From positions 1-6,831 of the forward strand of contig JAPOYQ010000695.1 in assembly GCA_026706505.1 (NCBI GenBank): a DNA stretch of 6,831 bases, in the 5' to 3' direction. Every line of letters starts with the position of its first letter. Position 1 is the stretch's first letter. Both the position numbers and the translations under genes were made by a program. Positions 1 to 6,460 of this stretch are shown piece by piece. The notes under the pieces were generated by a model that saw nothing but the letters and a program-made list of their open reading frames with translations, did no database searches and was not told where the DNA came from. This stretch comes from Gemmatimonadota bacterium (GTDB taxonomy: Bacteria > Latescibacterota > UBA2968 > UBA8231).

Positions 1-2396
1 ACGCCTTGTGGCATGAACACGGCCGTCCGCTAGACGAGCGCGGCCGTCCGGCGCGCTTTCTCGTCGTCGGCTTGGGCAAATACGGAGGACAGGAGTTAAA
101 CTACAGTTCGGACATCGACCTAATTTTCGTGTGGGATGGCGAAGGCGAGACCCAGCCTGAAGGGGAGGGGATGCCGCTGGAAAACAGCGAGTTTTTTCGC
201 CGTTTGGGCCAGCGTTTAGTCCAAGTACTGACCGAGTCGACCAAGGAGGGGTTTTTCTACCGAGTCGATATGCGACTCCGCCCCGAGGGCACAAGCGGTA
301 CCTTGACTCTCTCGTTGCGCGCAAGTTGGACTTATTACGAGACACGCGGAGAATTGTGGGAGCGGCAGATGCTCATCAAGGCTCGGCGCGTGGCGGGATC
401 GCAGACGCTGGGTACGCAATACGAGGCCATGCTCCGGCCCTTTATCTACCCAGCTCACTTTCACTCAGCACCGCACGAGGAAATCCGCCGCATCAAGGAG
501 CGGATTGAGGCGAGCATCCGCGAGCGCCCGCGTGGCGAGAACAACATCAAGCTGCAAGCGGGGGGGATCCGCGATATCGAATTCATCGTGCAGTGCTTAC
601 AGTTGCTCTACGGGGGATTCCGGCCGCAAGCGCGCGTCCACAACACCCTGGCCGCCATCGACTGCTTGGCCGAGGTGTCGGCCTTGACTGCGGCCGAGGC
701 CAGCGCGCTGAAGAACGCGTACGAGTTTTTTCGCCGCGTTGAAAACCTGTTGCAAATCGCCTCTGGCCGACCCGACTATGCCATCCCAGAAGATGCGCGC
801 GCCGCGCGGGCCTTGGCCTTGAGCATGGGCTATGAAGATGCACGGGCCTTTACCGGCGCGCTAGCCGAGCACCGGCTGCGGGTGCGCCGTCTGTTTGCTG
901 CATTGTTTTACAGCGACGCGGCGGTTCCGCGCGCGCCGACGTGGCTTTTGGAAGTCGAAAACGGCAGCAAGGCAGCGCAAGCCGATTTGGCGGCGCGGGG
1001 CTTTGTCGATGGGGCCGCCGCACACCGTCGCTTGCAGCAGTTGGCGGCCATGGGCCTGTTGTTGAGCGGGAGCGGTGCACACTTTGAGGCCCTATTGCCG
1101 GAATTGCTAAATTCGCTGGCCGCGGCCCCCGACCCGGACCAAGGGCTTTTGCGCTTCACGCAGCTAGTCGAGGCGTATGGTGCGCCGGGTGCTTTGTACT
1201 CTTTGTTGCAAGAGCACACAGGCTTTCGCACCTTGCTCATTTCCATCTGTGGCTCAAGCCGCTTCCTCGCCGATCTTTTGCGCCGCGATCCGGCTCTGCT
1301 CGACAGCTTAGTTAGCCAAGCTAGCCAAGGACTGGAGCCTGGTCAGGTGCGTGGCGATTTGAGCGCCATCGCGCGGATGCAGAACCAAGCCCTCCTGCGG
1401 ATTGGGGCCGACGATCTGATGGGGTTGGCGACTGAGGAGGAGACCTTCCTGCGGTTGACGGAGTTGGGCGAAGACGTGTTGCAAGCAGTTTATCGGCTGG
1501 CTTGGTTGCCGTTGGTGCGGCGGTGGGGCAAGCCGCGCAACCGGCAGGGCCGCGACGTGCGGTTCGCCGTATTGGCCGGCGGCAAGTTTGGGGGCCGCGA
1601 GGTGGATTTTGGTTCGGATTTGGATTTGTTTTTCGTGTACGAAAGCGACGGCAAGACGCGCAGAGGCGTGCCTAATAGTGTATTTTTTATTGAGTTCAGC
1701 CAGCATCTGATCGCCCTGTTAGCCGAGGAGGGGCTGTACTCGGTGGATGCGCGGTTGCGGCCCGAAGGGGCCAGCGCCCCTATGGCTATCTCGTTGGTCG
1801 GCTACCGCCGCTACTTAGCGCAGCGGGCGGCTACTTGGGAGCGGATGGCGCTGAGTCGCGCGCGCCAAGTGGCTGGCGATGCCGAGTTCGGCGCGCGGGT
1901 CTTGCGGGCGATTGAGCGCTTCGTTTACACTCGGGAAGTGGACGCGGCCTTGGTCGCGCAGATGCAGGAGATGCGCCAGCGGATGGAGCCGCAGGGCAAG
2001 CGCCAAACGCGCATCAACATCAAGCGCGGTCCGGGCGGCATTGTCGATATTGAGTTTGTAGCGCAGGTACTAGTGCTCAAGTGGGGCTATCGAGACCGGA
2101 GCTTGCGGGTGGGCAGCACGAGACACGCGCTGCAGCTACTCGTCGAGCAGGGCTGCATAGACCCGGAGCGGGGCCACTTTCTCCTCGACGCGTACGAGTA
2201 TCTGCGGGCCGTGGAAAAGGGCATGCGGCTCGCCAGCGAAAGGGCCAGCGACGCCCTGCCGACCGGTCGGGAGCTAGAGATATTGAGCCGCGCCCTCGGC
2301 ACCGAAGACGTAGCGGCCTTCCAGGACGAGGTGGAGGCATGCATGCAGCAGACGCGGCGCGTATTCTCAGCCGTATTCGCCGAATTGACCAACTGA
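1..2396 (+). CDS. glnE: Bifunctional glutamine synthetase adenylyltransferase / adenylyl-removing enzyme, 5'-truncated
   Basis: GlnE attaches AMP to glutamine synthetase (GlnA) and removes it, acting in the cytoplasm under PII control to match glutamine synthesis to nitrogen supply. The frame is open to the left edge (first whole codon at 3). Residues here are counted from the TTG Leu codon at 6, which is not a true start. Two nucleotidyltransferase halves are visible. The adenylyl-removing core has GGQELNYSSDIDL with Asp36 and Asp38, DMRLRPEG at 88-95 and IKLQAGGIRDIEF at 181-193. The adenylylating core has GGREVDFGSDLDL with Asp538 and Asp540, DARLRPEG at 581-588 and IKRGPGGIVDIEF at 672-684. 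E. coli GlnE is about 946 residues with the first Asp pair near 173/175, so roughly 137 N-terminal residues are missing at the window edge. No frameshift or lost catalytic Asp is seen. The next gene's ribosome site overlaps its TGA stop. Identification is secure. Confidence 0.96.
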   Translation, partial: ALWHEHGRPLDERGRPARFLVVGLGKYGGQELNYSSDIDLIFVWDGEGETQPEGEGMPLENSEFFRRLGQRLVQVLTESTKEGFFYRVDMRLRPEGTSGTLTLSLRASWTYYETRGELWERQMLIKARRVAGSQTLGTQYEAMLRPFIYPAHFHSAPHEEIRRIKERIEASIRERPRGENNIKLQAGGIRDIEFIVQCLQLLYGGFRPQARVHNTLAAIDCLAEVSALTAAEASALKNAYEFFRRVENLLQIASGRPDYAIPEDARAARALALSMGYEDARAFTGALAEHRLRVRRLFAALFYSDAAVPRAPTWLLEVENGSKAAQADLAARGFVDGAAAHRRLQQLAAMGLLLSGSGAHFEALLPELLNSLAAAPDPDQGLLRFTQLVEAYGAPGALYSLLQEHTGFRTLLISICGSSRFLADLLRRDPALLDSLVSQASQGLEPGQVRGDLSAIARMQNQALLRIGADDLMGLATEEETFLRLTELGEDVLQAVYRLAWLPLVRRWGKPRNRQGRDVRFAVLAGGKFGGREVDFGSDLDLFFVYESDGKTRRGVPNSVFFIEFSQHLIALLAEEGLYSVDARLRPEGASAPMAISLVGYRRYLAQRAATWERMALSRARQVAGDAEFGARVLRAIERFVYTREVDAALVAQMQEMRQRMEPQGKRQTRINIKRGPGGIVDIEFVAQVLVLKWGYRDRSLRVGSTRHALQLLVEQGCIDPERGHFLLDAYEYLRAVEKGMRLASERASDALPTGRELEILSRALGTEDVAAFQDEVEACMQQTRRVFSAVFAELTN

Positions 2397-2400
2397 GGAG
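2395..2400 (+). promoter_or_regulatory. Ribosome binding site for the MauE-thioredoxin gene
   Basis: GAGGAG lies 9 bases before the ATG at 2410 and overlaps the last two bases of the glnE TGA stop. Ribosomes finishing glnE would be placed at this site, which suggests that the two genes share a transcript and may be translationally coupled. Confidence 0.7.
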
Positions 2401-2409
2401 CTCTTAATT

Positions 2410-3396
2410 ATGGATGGTATAAGCAAGGCCGCACGCATCGGCCAGATGGTTATTGGAGTCGTGTATATAGTCGCTGGAGCGAGTAAGACATGGGAGCCGG
2501 TGCTTTCTTATTGGGAGGCCATTCCCCATGCGCAGATGCTGGGGATGGTGGAATGGGAGTCCGCGTCGGCAACCGCCAAGGCGGCCATCGCATTGGGGCC
2601 GATTGAATTCGTCCTCGGCTGGGCGCTGCTGCTCAACTGGTATCCGCGGCTGTGCTTGCCGGTGGCGACGGTGCTGATGGCCGCGTTTACCGCGCTGACG
2701 GCCAAGGCTTGGTACATGGGGGCCTCGATAGACTGCGGCTGCTTTGGTGCCCTCCTCGAGCGCAGCCCGGGGGAAGCGGCCATAGAAGATGGCGCGATGC
2801 TGGCAGTGCTGCTGTTTGCTTGGTGGAGAATGCGCCGCAGTGCAAACACCGCGCCCGCGGCTGGTCGTCCCAATTGGTGGGGAGCAGGCGGCGCGCCCGT
2901 CTGGCCGCTGGCGAGTCGGATGGTGTTAAGCGCACTCGTCGTCGGACTAGCAGTGGGTAGCGTGCGGTTTTTTCCCGAGCTAGAGCGCATCCAGCAGTCG
3001 GACCTCAAAAGCGGGGTACGGCTCTCCGGCTTGGCACTTAAAGGCGTGGATGTGGATCTGATGCAGGGCGAATACCTGATCGAATTGTTCAGCCCCACGT
3101 GCGTCCACTGCCAAAACGCCGTCCCCAAGATGAACGTTCTCGCGCAAGACCCCCAGTTGCCGCGGCTCATCGCCCTGACCAAGCACGGCCTCGACTCACC
3201 AGATATGGTCGATTTCAAAAAGCGGCTGCAACCGCGCTTTGACATTGCCAATATATCGCAGACGGACTTCTTGCGCCTGACCTTTGGCCACGGCTATCCG
3301 CGCTTGGCCTATATCGCCGACGGGGTGGTGCAGCAGGTGTGGGAGAGCAACTACATGCCGACGCAAGCGCGGCTGCGCAAAGTTACGGGTTCTTAG
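2410..3396 (+). CDS. MauE/DoxX-like membrane protein fused to a C-terminal thioredoxin-like domain
   Basis: This is a probable membrane thiol:disulfide redox protein of 328 residues. Hydrophobic segments lie at about 10-25, 58-77, 81-103, 126-140 and 168-188. A conserved-looking DCGCFG motif (Cys109, Cys111) follows the third segment and is typical of the MauE/DoxX redox-associated family. The C-terminal domain (about 200-328) has SPTCVHCQ with Cys231/Cys234 as the thioredoxin CxxC, and GYPRL at 295-299 fits the cis-proline loop (Pro297). Basic residues at the N-terminus (Lys6, Arg9), Arg80 and the RMRR run at 140-143 fit a cytoplasmic N-terminus. That would put both cysteine motifs outside the membrane (inference). 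In methylamine utilisation clusters MauE and the thioredoxin-like MauD are separate proteins needed to mature methylamine dehydrogenase. No mauA or mauB is visible here, so the client is unknown. It sits 13 bases after glnE. Confidence 0.82.
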   Translation: MDGISKAARIGQMVIGVVYIVAGASKTWEPVLSYWEAIPHAQMLGMVEWESASATAKAAIALGPIEFVLGWALLLNWYPRLCLPVATVLMAAFTALTAKAWYMGASIDCGCFGALLERSPGEAAIEDGAMLAVLLFAWWRMRRSANTAPAAGRPNWWGAGGAPVWPLASRMVLSALVVGLAVGSVRFFPELERIQQSDLKSGVRLSGLALKGVDVDLMQGEYLIELFSPTCVHCQNAVPKMNVLAQDPQLPRLIALTKHGLDSPDMVDFKKRLQPRFDIANISQTDFLRLTFGHGYPRLAYIADGVVQQVWESNYMPTQARLRKVTGS

Positions 3397-3403
3397 CACG
3401 CGG

Positions 3404-3409
3404 AAGGAG
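3404..3409 (+). promoter_or_regulatory. Ribosome binding site that fixes the aminotransferase start
   Basis: AAGGAG ends 10 bases before the ATG at 3420. It supports that start over the in-frame ATG at 3339, which lies inside the previous gene, and over the ATG at 3426, which would be 16 bases away. Confidence 0.75.
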
Positions 3410-3419
3410 CGGACTTAAT

Positions 3420-4715
3420 ATGGCGATGAGCAAGTTGGCCTTCTTCGGTGGCCCCAAGGCCGTTACTGCCGACGAGGGCGATATTTTTCGCTGGCCGATC
3501 ATCACCGCTGAGGATGAAGCGGCTGTACTGGACGTGCTGCGTCGCGGGGCGATGTCGGGCTGGGACCTAACCTTGGACTTTGAAGAGGATCTGAAGTCCT
3601 ATTTCGGCTTGCAGCACGCCCTCTGTCACAACACGGGCACGTCGGCGATCCAAGCCGCGCTGTGGGCCTGCGGCGTCGGCGTTGGCGATGAGGTTATCTC
3701 GCAGAGCATGACCTTTTGGGGCACGTCGCTCCAGGTATTCTCACTGGGGGGAACGGTGGTGTTTTCCGAAATCGACCCCGACACCCTGACGATGGACCCC
3801 GACGACATCGAGCACCGGATTACCGAGCGGACGAAGGCCATTGTCCCCGTACATTACTGCGCCTATCCAGCCGATATGGATCCGATCATGGAGATTGCCG
3901 AGCGGCATGGGCTGAAGGTGATTGAAGATGTCTCGCATGCTCAAGGAGGACTCTACAAAGGGCGGCTGCTAGGCACAATCGGCCACATCGGTGCCATGTC
4001 GATTATGTCGGGCAAGTCGCTGGCCTGCGGTGAGGGGGGCTTTATGGTCACCGACGACCAAGCTCTGTACGAGCGCGCTGCGGCCTTTGGGCACTATGAG
4101 CGTACCCGTTCCCTAGAAGATCCTACGCTAAAGCCTTTTGCCGGGATGCCGCTGGGCGGGTACAAGTACCGGATGCATCAGTTGTCTTCAGCCGTAGGCC
4201 GCACCCAGCTAAAGCACTACGACGAGCGGATGCAGGAGATCCAGCGGGCGATGAATTACTTCTGGGACCTGCTTGAAGGCGTCCCGGGGATCAAGGCGCA
4301 TCGGCCGCCGGCCGACAGTGGTTCGACGATGGGCGGATGGTACGCGGCTAAGGGATTGTACGCGCCCGAGGAATTAGGCGGCCTGCCGGTCGAGCGATTC
4401 TGCGCGGCGGTTACGGCCGAGACTGGGGCGTACAGGATCATGCCGGGTGCCAATGAGTTGATGCATTTGCACCCGGTGCTCAACGAGGCCGATATCTACG
4501 GACACGGCCAACCCACGCGCATCGCCCTCTCCAATCGCGATCTGCGGCAGGGGCCGGGCAGTCTGCCGGTGACTGAGCGCATGACCGAGCGCATCTATTC
4601 GATTCCGTGGTTTAAGCACCACGACGCCACAATCATTGAACAATACGCTACGGCCTTCCGCAAGGTGGCCGAGTGCGCCGAGGAACTGCTCGTAGAGGAT
4701 GGACGAGATGGGTGA
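3420..4715 (+). CDS. DegT/DnrJ/EryC1/StrS family PLP-dependent aminotransferase
   Basis: This is a fold-type I PLP enzyme of 431 residues, a usual length for the family. Members move an amino group, usually from glutamate or glutamine, onto a keto-sugar, keto-cyclitol or similar substrate in the cytoplasm. HNTGTSAI at 70-77 fits the phosphate-binding loop. EIDPDTLTMDP at 117-127 and VPVHYCAYPADMDPI at 142-156 match family blocks. EDVSHAQGGLYKG at 169-181 carries Asp170, which should pair with the pyridine nitrogen. SGKSLACGEGG at 197-207 holds the expected Schiff-base Lys199. Having Lys there argues for a true aminotransferase and against the ColD-type dehydratase branch, where His replaces it. 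The start is the ATG at 3420 on ribosome-site grounds. The 3' end overlaps the next gene, and an oxidoreductase follows two genes on. The substrate cannot be assigned; the AHBA synthase and NtdA branches are possibilities. Confidence 0.9.
   Translation: MAMSKLAFFGGPKAVTADEGDIFRWPIITAEDEAAVLDVLRRGAMSGWDLTLDFEEDLKSYFGLQHALCHNTGTSAIQAALWACGVGVGDEVISQSMTFWGTSLQVFSLGGTVVFSEIDPDTLTMDPDDIEHRITERTKAIVPVHYCAYPADMDPIMEIAERHGLKVIEDVSHAQGGLYKGRLLGTIGHIGAMSIMSGKSLACGEGGFMVTDDQALYERAAAFGHYERTRSLEDPTLKPFAGMPLGGYKYRMHQLSSAVGRTQLKHYDERMQEIQRAMNYFWDLLEGVPGIKAHRPPADSGSTMGGWYAAKGLYAPEELGGLPVERFCAAVTAETGAYRIMPGANELMHLHPVLNEADIYGHGQPTRIALSNRDLRQGPGSLPVTERMTERIYSIPWFKHHDATIIEQYATAFRKVAECAEELLVEDGRDG
4694..4699 (+). 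promoter_or_regulatory. Ribosome binding site favouring the start at 4708
   Basis: AGAGGA lies inside the 3' end of the aminotransferase gene and ends 8 bases before the ATG at 4708. The other in-frame ATG, at 4699, overlaps this motif and has no properly spaced purine-rich site. The later start is therefore preferred. Confidence 0.55.
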
Positions 4716-5484
4716 TCCGTTGAGGGCTCGGCTGTTTGGGTACGGAGTGCCTTATCGGGTGGAGGTGGATGCAGCGGGGGCGGTCGTGCCGAAGCCTACG
4801 GATGCAGCCAGCGAGGCCGAGCGCCTTTGCCGCGCCTTGCGCCAGTTGCGCGGGGAGGGCCATGGCGAGACTGATGGCGATTGGGTGTATTCGCTTCCTT
4901 TTGGGCGTTGCGGGATACAAGGGCGACCCCGCGAGCATATCATCGCCGACTTCTGTGCTGAGGCGTATCTGGACGTGCTCTCCATGGATGGGGTAGAAAC
5001 GCAACCGCTCGCCGCCGGAGAGATCGCCGATATTGAGCCGGGGAGTGTCGTCCGGTTCCGCGCTCGGCCCTTAGAAAACCATTGCATACTGGTGGCTTTC
5101 CAGACCGAAGACCGCACGCCGCTGTTGGGTCACGCCGCGCCCTTCACCCTCGATGGCGAGGTGCCCGACGATTGGCGCGAGCGCTTAGTGAAGTGCCACG
5201 CTGCCTTTGACGCGGCGGCCGACGGTGGACATCGGCCGCTGCTGGAACGCTTCTTGGGAACTATGGCAGAAAAACTGGCTGGCGATCCTGAAATTGCCGC
5301 TGCGCAAGATCAGGCGCGGTGCGAGGGTTCGTACGCGGTCGCAGAGGAGCAAGCCCTTTTCGACCGCCAGCGCGCCTTGCTCGACGAGGCAGTCCTCGAC
5401 CGCATCCGCGATCAAGACGAAGCCGTGTTCCGCTTTCCGGGGATGTTCGGCGGGGTAGCGCCACTTTTTAACCTAGTAGACTGA
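4708..5484 (+). CDS. Hypothetical soluble protein between aminotransferase and oxidoreductase genes
   Basis: I do not recognise this family. The preferred start at 4708 gives 258 residues; the alternative ATG at 4699 adds three. The gene overlaps the aminotransferase stop by 8 bases (17 with the earlier start) and ends 10 bases before the next gene, so translation is likely coupled. There is no signal peptide or membrane segment, so it should be cytoplasmic. The N-terminal half has GDWVYSLPFGRCGIQGRP at about 57-74 and IIADFCAEAYLDVLSMDG at 78-95. A hydrophobic strand-like stretch CILVAFQTED lies at 126-135. The last 100 residues look largely helical and rich in Glu, Asp, Arg and Ala, ending in FRFPGMFGGVAPLFN at 241-255. 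Six cysteines (41, 68, 83, 126, 163, 205) are scattered with no CxxC or zinc-finger spacing. It could be an accessory subunit or a pathway enzyme of unknown fold. The coding call is strong; function is unknown. Confidence 0.8.
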   Translation: MGDPLRARLFGYGVPYRVEVDAAGAVVPKPTDAASEAERLCRALRQLRGEGHGETDGDWVYSLPFGRCGIQGRPREHIIADFCAEAYLDVLSMDGVETQPLAAGEIADIEPGSVVRFRARPLENHCILVAFQTEDRTPLLGHAAPFTLDGEVPDDWRERLVKCHAAFDAAADGGHRPLLERFLGTMAEKLAGDPEIAAAQDQARCEGSYAVAEEQALFDRQRALLDEAVLDRIRDQDEAVFRFPGMFGGVAPLFNLVD

Positions 5485-5494
5485 AAGAAACGCA

Positions 5495-6460
5495 ATGGCA
5501 AAAAGGAAGATTCGCGTCGGTCTAATCGGCTGTGGCGGCAACATGCGCGGTGCGCATATTCCCCGGCTAAAAGCCGATGGCCGCGTAGAGCTGGTGGCGG
5601 TCGCCGATCCCGAGGAGGCATCGGCACGGCGATTGCTGGAAGCGTGGGGAACTGAGGCCGCATATTACGCCGACTACCGGCAGATGCTTGGCGCAGATGC
5701 GCTCGATGGGGTGTTGATCTCTTCACCGCATTCGACTCACTACGCGCAGGCGCGCTATGCGCTAGAGCGGGATCTGCACGTTTTGGTCGAGAAACCTCTA
5801 ACGACGCAGGCGCGCCACGCCCACGCCCTAATTGATCTGGCCGCTGAGCGAGAGCGCGTGTTGGTCGTCAGCTATCAGCGAAATTTTTACCCGGCGTATG
5901 CGTATGCGCGGGAGCTGGTGCAGAAGGGGGAGCTCGGCGAGCTCAAGGGAGTCGTTGCCTATGTGACGCAAAATTGGGGTGGCAGGGGATGGCGGACGGT
6001 GCCCGAGTTGGCAGGAGGCGGGATGTTCATGGACACCGGCAGTCACTTGGTAGCCGCGGTGCTGTGGATTACTGGCTTGACGCCGGTAAAGGTTTCGGCC
6101 TTCATGGACAAGCGGGGCAAGCGGGTGGATATGGATGCCGTGGTCAATGCGCGGTTTCGCGGCGGTGCGCTGGGGTCGCTGAGTTTTATCGGCAGCGCGA
6201 GCCGGCACGACGAGCGGCTGTCCATCCACGGCGACAAGGGAACCTTGGTCTTTCATTTACACCAGTGGGAGGTGCGGGAAGTGTTGCTGAATGGGGAGCC
6301 GTTGGAAGTGCCCAAGCGGGTGCGGGAAGACACGCCGGACGCGGCCTTTTTGCGCTGGATTCGCAATGGCGGCAAGGGCTATGAGCAGCCGGATTTTGCC
6401 GTGGCAGTAGCCAAATTTACCGAGGCGGCGTATCGGTCGGTGGAGCAGAAGCGGCGGTGA
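5495..6460 (+). CDS. Gfo/Idh/MocA family NAD(P)-dependent oxidoreductase
   Basis: This is a cytoplasmic dehydrogenase of 321 residues, slightly short for a family that usually runs 330-390. Members oxidise or reduce a hydroxyl/keto group on sugars, inositols or sugar phosphates. The N-terminal Rossmann fold shows VGLIGCGGNMRGAH at 8-21, and Asp38 at the end of the second strand suggests NAD rather than NADP (inference). The signature EKP is at 99-101, with Lys100 matching the catalytic Lys of Bacillus inositol dehydrogenase. SYQRNF at 126-131 is typical of the substrate-domain entry. GGMFMDTGSH supplies Asp180 and His184, matching the Asp/His pair of that enzyme, so the catalytic set looks complete. 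It starts 10 bases after the hypothetical gene with only a weak purine-rich leader (GAAAGAAA), which fits translation coupled to upstream genes. Its TGA overlaps the GTG of the next gene. The substrate is unknown; the nearby aminotransferase suggests a keto-sugar or keto-cyclitol. Confidence 0.92.
   Translation: MAKRKIRVGLIGCGGNMRGAHIPRLKADGRVELVAVADPEEASARRLLEAWGTEAAYYADYRQMLGADALDGVLISSPHSTHYAQARYALERDLHVLVEKPLTTQARHAHALIDLAAERERVLVVSYQRNFYPAYAYARELVQKGELGELKGVVAYVTQNWGGRGWRTVPELAGGGMFMDTGSHLVAAVLWITGLTPVKVSAFMDKRGKRVDMDAVVNARFRGGALGSLSFIGSASRHDERLSIHGDKGTLVFHLHQWEVREVLLNGEPLEVPKRVREDTPDAAFLRWIRNGGKGYEQPDFAVAVAKFTEAAYRSVEQKRR
6442..6445 (+). promoter_or_regulatory. Possible ribosome binding site for the GTG-initiated gene at the right edge
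   Basis: GGAG inside the end of the oxidoreductase gene lies 11 bases before the GTG at 6457. The spacing is slightly long, but the four-base stop/start overlap would itself allow translational coupling. Confidence 0.4.

Noticed and set aside
189..736. Identical 14-base GAGTTTTTTCGCCG at 189-202 and 723-736
   Set aside because: Both copies encode Glu-Phe-Phe-Arg-Arg in the same frame of glnE; shared codon choice explains it and no repeat structure surrounds them.
1313..1329. Close direct repeat of TAGCCAAG separated by one base
   Set aside because: It encodes a short Ser-Gln-Ala-Ser-Gln stretch in glnE, keeps the frame, and is too short to mean more than chance.
1308..1706. Minus-strand open frame of 132 codons inside glnE
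   Set aside because: It is antisense to the linker and second catalytic core of glnE and shows no recognisable protein features.
2508..3251. Long open frame of 247 codons on the minus strand opposite the MauE-thioredoxin gene
   Set aside because: It lies wholly inside a gene with clear family motifs on the plus strand, has no ribosome site or recognisable domain, and long antisense frames are common in high-GC coding DNA.
3339..3419. Upstream in-frame extension of the aminotransferase to an ATG at 3339
   Set aside because: It would overlap the previous gene by 58 bases, its translation does not look like the family, and the ribosome site at 3404-3409 points to 3420.
5828..6256. Minus-strand open frame of 142 codons inside the oxidoreductase gene
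   Set aside because: It is antisense to conserved Gfo/Idh/MocA motifs and its translation looks like a shadow, with many Pro, His and Arg and no domain pattern.
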